Assembly (NCBI RefSeq): GCF_945859705.1
Contig: NC_079134.1
Span: 156,647,718 to 156,711,717, forward strand
Source of the DNA: Episyrphus balteatus
Lineage: Eukaryota > Arthropoda > Insecta > Diptera > Syrphidae
Reading direction: 5' to 3'
DNA: 64,000 nucleotides
Shown: positions 60,241 to 64,000 of the stretch, one piece after another
Layout of the letters: the number at the start of each line of letters is the position of its first letter
Position numbering within the stretch: the stretch's first letter is position 1
The notes under the pieces: model-generated
Told to the model about the DNA's origin: nothing
What the model saw: the letters and a program-made list of their open reading frames with translations, nothing else
Database searches by the model: none
Translations under genes and position numbers: made by a program

Positions 60241-63200
60241 GTAAGTAAACATTATTTTATGTTTTTCTTTTTGTTTTTCATTTATACACCTTTTTTGAAT
60301 CTCCATTTTTGTTGTACTTCATATAACAAAAGGAGCTTTATATTTAGTTTCTCTAATGGAATAAACTAATTTAAGTTTGACGTTGGATGAGTTAAAGTTG
60401 TGAGAGCTTTTATATGAACATCGCGGTGGGCGGTGGAGTAAAATTGTTAATATTTTCGATTGCAGGCATACATGGTGTATGAGTGATATTTTTTTTGCAA
60501 TTTATACATATGTTGGGTACATTTTATATAAATTTTTTTTTTGTTAATTTTAAAGAATAAAAAAAATTAATATAAAAGTGCTAAAAAAAATTTCTCTCTG
60601 CCTTAAGCTCTTAATGCTGGGGACAATACTAAAACTTGTATACAAAAAAGCAGTATTTTAAATAAAATATTATTTTTGTTAATGAAAGAACTCAGAGGAT
60701 AAACCATAGAACAACTTGTTTTAAGCTTGAGAACTTAACAAATTTGTAGAAATATACCAAGTTTTTTTTTAGAAAACTTTTTAGAAAATTTGACTCCAAA
60801 AATTTACAATCAACTTTTAAAACTTATTTTAACTAGTTTTTTATAAAATTAATAAAAACTTCATAAAGAAGTTTATAGGAGCCTTTACACATAAGAGCAA
60901 GTATCCTACGTGCAACAAAGATGTGCATTTTATTTTATTTTTTTTTAACTTGGTGAAAAAGTCAGCAAAATTATTGGGAGTGATAGGGTGTCTTTTTTTT
61001 TTTTTTTTGAAGAAATGATGAAATTTATAATAAGTAACAAAACAAAAACTATAGAAAAATGATACCTGTGTTAAGAAATTTCGAAAATCGTTTTTTTTTA
61101 ATAATTTTTTATATGTGAAAATTTTCCAACATTTTACAAAACAAAAGTTAGTATGCTATTTTTAAGAAAATATTATTCAACACATTAAAACTAAGTTTCA
61201 ATAAAATTCATCAACCCATTTTCAAAAAATTGATTTTCAAAAAACAATTTTGATGTAATTTTTTTTTTTAATAGAAAAATATGTTTTTTGAAAATTTTAT
61301 ACAATTTTTATATAGCGTTTCTGTATAAAAAATTTGGTTGAAATCTGCTCTGTCATTAATGATAAATTCATAAAATAAAACGTCCTATGACAGGTATGTA
61401 TAGTTTTGGTCATAAAAAAAAATTCTTTTTGTCCTCTAGGGAATCAGCCAAAACTGTTAATTACCAAGTTTGAAGAAAATTACTCAAATAGGTTAGGTTA
61501 CAGACAGACAAATAGACAGAAACGCCGGAATCACTTTTTTTATATTCTCCATCATTGTAATGTTAGTTTTCTTTGAAAAAGTAATAAATTACTTTCTTGG
61601 AGACTATAGATAAAGATTATTTTCTTACACTCATATTATTGTTGTTTATTTAACAAAAAATATTATTTTAAATTTAAATTTACACAAAAATCAATTTATT
61701 CAAATTTTTTAAATTCAAAAAAATTCAAGTAATTTTTAAAAAATTAAAGTAATTTTTAAAAAATCTTAGAAAAATATCAAATAACAATGTATGAATTTTA
61801 GTTTAATTTTAATAGAAAATAAGATCTATGAATAAATGCGTTTTAGAATTTTGTCTCAAATATTGTATTTAGCTGTTAATGGTTTCAAAAATGTATGTAA
61901 TGAAGGTCGTTCAAATAATTTGTTTTTATTCATATTATTTTTAATTTGCTTAGTCACGAAAACATTATTTTAAATAAACAACATTTATATGAGTATAAGA
62001 AAATATATTCTTTATCTATTATTTATTTTCATTACTTTAATTTTGTTTCCAGTTTAATCCAAATTTTGCGAAAAATGTTCGCTATGGTCTTGAATTGAAT
62101 AAAAAAATTAATATTAATTATCACATAAATTCGTAAAATTTACTTATCTTGTAGCTTTCAAAATCAACATTCAAAAAATAAAAAAAAAAACAAAAGTTAA
62201 AAAAAAAAATTACCAAAATCCAATTCAGTAGAAATACTTCTAACAAAATACTTTTTTTTTTTCAAATTCTATTCATAAATTTTAAATACTACATAAATCT
62301 GTTTTGATTTTGATGTATTTTTAAAACTAAATAAATCCCATTAATTACCATTTATTTACATAGCCTTCTTATTATATAATCCCGCTAATCCCAGAAAATG
62401 AATACAAACAAATTATAAATTCACCATGACAATAAATAATAAATATTTAAAATGTTTCAATTACTGATTGTAACAAATTAATTCCCATTTCAACATTTAA
62501 CAAAAACTAAATTAATAATTTCTCATAATATTCTCTATTTCGGATTAAGAAAAAACAAAAAACAAAAAAAACTAGAATCCAAAATATTACAACCCATGAC
62601 TGGACTGGATAATATTTGAAATTATTTGTTAAATCGTTCACCCTAATTTGCGCACAGATTCAAACACAAAAGCCAGTTACATCATTTTATATGATAGCTT
62701 TTGCATTTTGCTGTTTTATGAACTCATAAACTCAAACCCCTTTAGGAAAAACATTGTGTGTGTGTGTTTAAGTGAATGTGTGTGTTCTAAAACGATGGGG
62801 ATGTATTTGAATTTGCCAACCTCATTCATTCGTTTAAACGAGCATAAATTTCATTTTCGATGTAAAACTTCCCAGTTGCCACACCATAATCCCCTAGAGG
62901 TCCTGCTGCCATGCAATCTGGTGGATGGCTGAACGTGGTTATAATCTAGGTTAACCATAGTGTGTGGTAGGGCAAAAAAAAAAGTATAAGATGTGGGTAG
63001 ATACTTTGGTTAGAGTTGGAGGACAAACAACAAAAAAACGACTGACAACTTCTCGACAAACAAACAACTAAAAAGTCCTTTCTCCAATGGAAAAGGAGAC
63101 ACAAATTCTATATATATATATATAAGTATATGTAAAAGACAGAGAGAAATATTCATTCAACCGTAAGTTATAAACGAGAAGGGCTATTAGATTGCATCTT

Positions 63201-64000
63201 CTGGTTAGGATGCACATCTTCTATCCAAGGAGGACATAATCTCAACAAAGCACCTGCTTAACTTTTACGGAAGGATATTTCAAAAAGTCGGTTAAGGGTG
63301 GTAGACCTTATATCATAGCTTAAGGTAAGATTCCGGTTGCCGTTATGTCATTTTTGTTATACGCGTTCTTGATTTATTCTTACGCCATAACTTGTATATG
63401 GAGTTATTTTAGAGGTTATACAAAAGATAACGCCAAAGATAATTGCTTTATTACGTGAATAACAACAAGGATTAAATGCATAAAAATTTATAAAATAAGA
63501 AGAGAGTAATCTACAATTACTTCTCGTTAGCTGTTTTCTGATTGGGTCACTGTGGTGTATGAGTAACTTTCTTTATTATATTGAAAAACTGAAAAAAAAA
63601 CTTGCTTTTGAGTTTGAATCTCTGCAAATTAGAATGAACGATTCAAAAAATAATTTCAAAACATCATCGTCCAGTCATGGGTTGTGAAATTGGTTTCTAG
63701 TTTATTTTTAATTCAAATCTATTCTTAATTGAAAGAAATTAAAAAAATAGTTTTAAAAAATCATTTTTTTTTTATTGAAATTGTTGCTCCTTATTTATTT
63801 ATGTGACCTTTTTATTTTAATAAATAGTTTTTGATTGTTGGAAACTTTGTATGTTCTAAAAAAATATTTTTTTTAAGATTTTAATTAATTCCATTAAGTT
63901 AGGTCTTATTATATTTGGACTAGCATCAAAATGGGTTAGTAATTGAATTTATGCCAAAAAAATTAAAAAAAAAAAAAAGATTGTTAAAGAAAACGAAAAG
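60241..64000 (+). other. KCNQ: KCNQ intron 6 (partial) without recognised exon
   Basis: It starts with GTAAGT. I looked for coding sequence resembling GILGSGFALKVQ behind an AG and found none, so the remaining exons lie to the right. It contains a family A fragment, a short TA run at about 63109-63124, and otherwise A+T-rich DNA. The open frame at 62648-62932 has no family features. Confidence 0.8.
60893..61570 (+). repeat. Family A interspersed repeat, partial, with an inverted tip
   Basis: From about 61070 it follows family A in + orientation: cgaaaatcgttttttttaat, gttagtatgctatttttaag, tatgacaggtatg, ccaaaactgttaattaccaa, an interrupted acag run, and attctccatcattgtaatg. At 60893-60945, however, taagagcaagtatcctacgt and atgtgcattttattttattt look like the family's leading edge turned round, so the copy is rearranged. 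Confidence 0.6.

Noticed and set aside
60241..64000. Next KCNQ exon (start of GILGSGFAL and the C-terminal helices)
   Set aside because: Looked for behind every plausible acceptor and not found, so the exon is taken to lie beyond the window.
1..64000. CRISPR arrays, operons, ribosome-binding sites or other bacterial features
   Set aside because: Spliced exons, long introns and eukaryotic transposons show this is animal nuclear DNA. None of the repeat arrays has the CRISPR repeat-spacer pattern.

Overview
The window is insect nuclear DNA, probably from a fly (Diptera). It is A+T-rich, has long introns, and is crowded with small DNA transposons, foldback elements and minisatellites. It carries one host gene: the middle of a KCNQ (Kv7) voltage-gated potassium channel gene on the + strand. 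Six coding exons (2054-2242, 30964-31098, 50017-50099, 50164-50339, 59880-60005, 60130-60240) join in frame into 273 residues, from the cytoplasmic pre-S1 segment through S1-S5 and the pore to the first part of S6. The start of the protein lies left of the window. The rest of S6 and the calmodulin-binding C-terminus lie to the right. The encoded protein looks very insect-like; the species cannot be named from the sequence.

Intron 1 (2243-30963) holds a SINE-like tRNA head, a minisatellite, several TA-flanked MITEs and foldback elements, and nested interspersed repeats. In this nest a 'family B' repeat was split first by a 'family A' repeat and again by a composite repeat, 'element S', that carries a hAT-like MITE with 476-bp tandem units. 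Near its end is a 1.14-kb near-perfect palindrome flanked by TTAA. Intron 2 (31099-50016) holds more TIR elements, a field of CAAAATTCTGTA words with two snap-back palindromes, and a GGGGCCCC-rich hAT-like element that was itself invaded.

Intron 4 (50340-59879) holds the most notable object: an apparently complete 2,796-bp Transib transposon (51135-53930) on the minus strand. Its ends begin with CACAGTG, identical to the V(D)J recombination heptamer. It is flanked by a perfect 5-bp duplication, CGGCG. Its transposase is split by one 231-bp intron that is recoverable by eye, and the spliced product of about 624 residues is open throughout. It shows RAG1-like candidate catalytic D, D and E residues and the CxxC...HxxxxH zinc ligands. 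The same intron has four MITEs, one of which encloses a minus-strand open frame of about 71 codons that looks like the end of a captured or decayed gene.

The only coding units I support are the KCNQ exons, the Transib transposase exons and that one fragment. Other short open frames fall in repeats or intronic A+T-rich DNA and are left out. Boundaries of diverged repeats were placed by eye and may be off by tens of bases.
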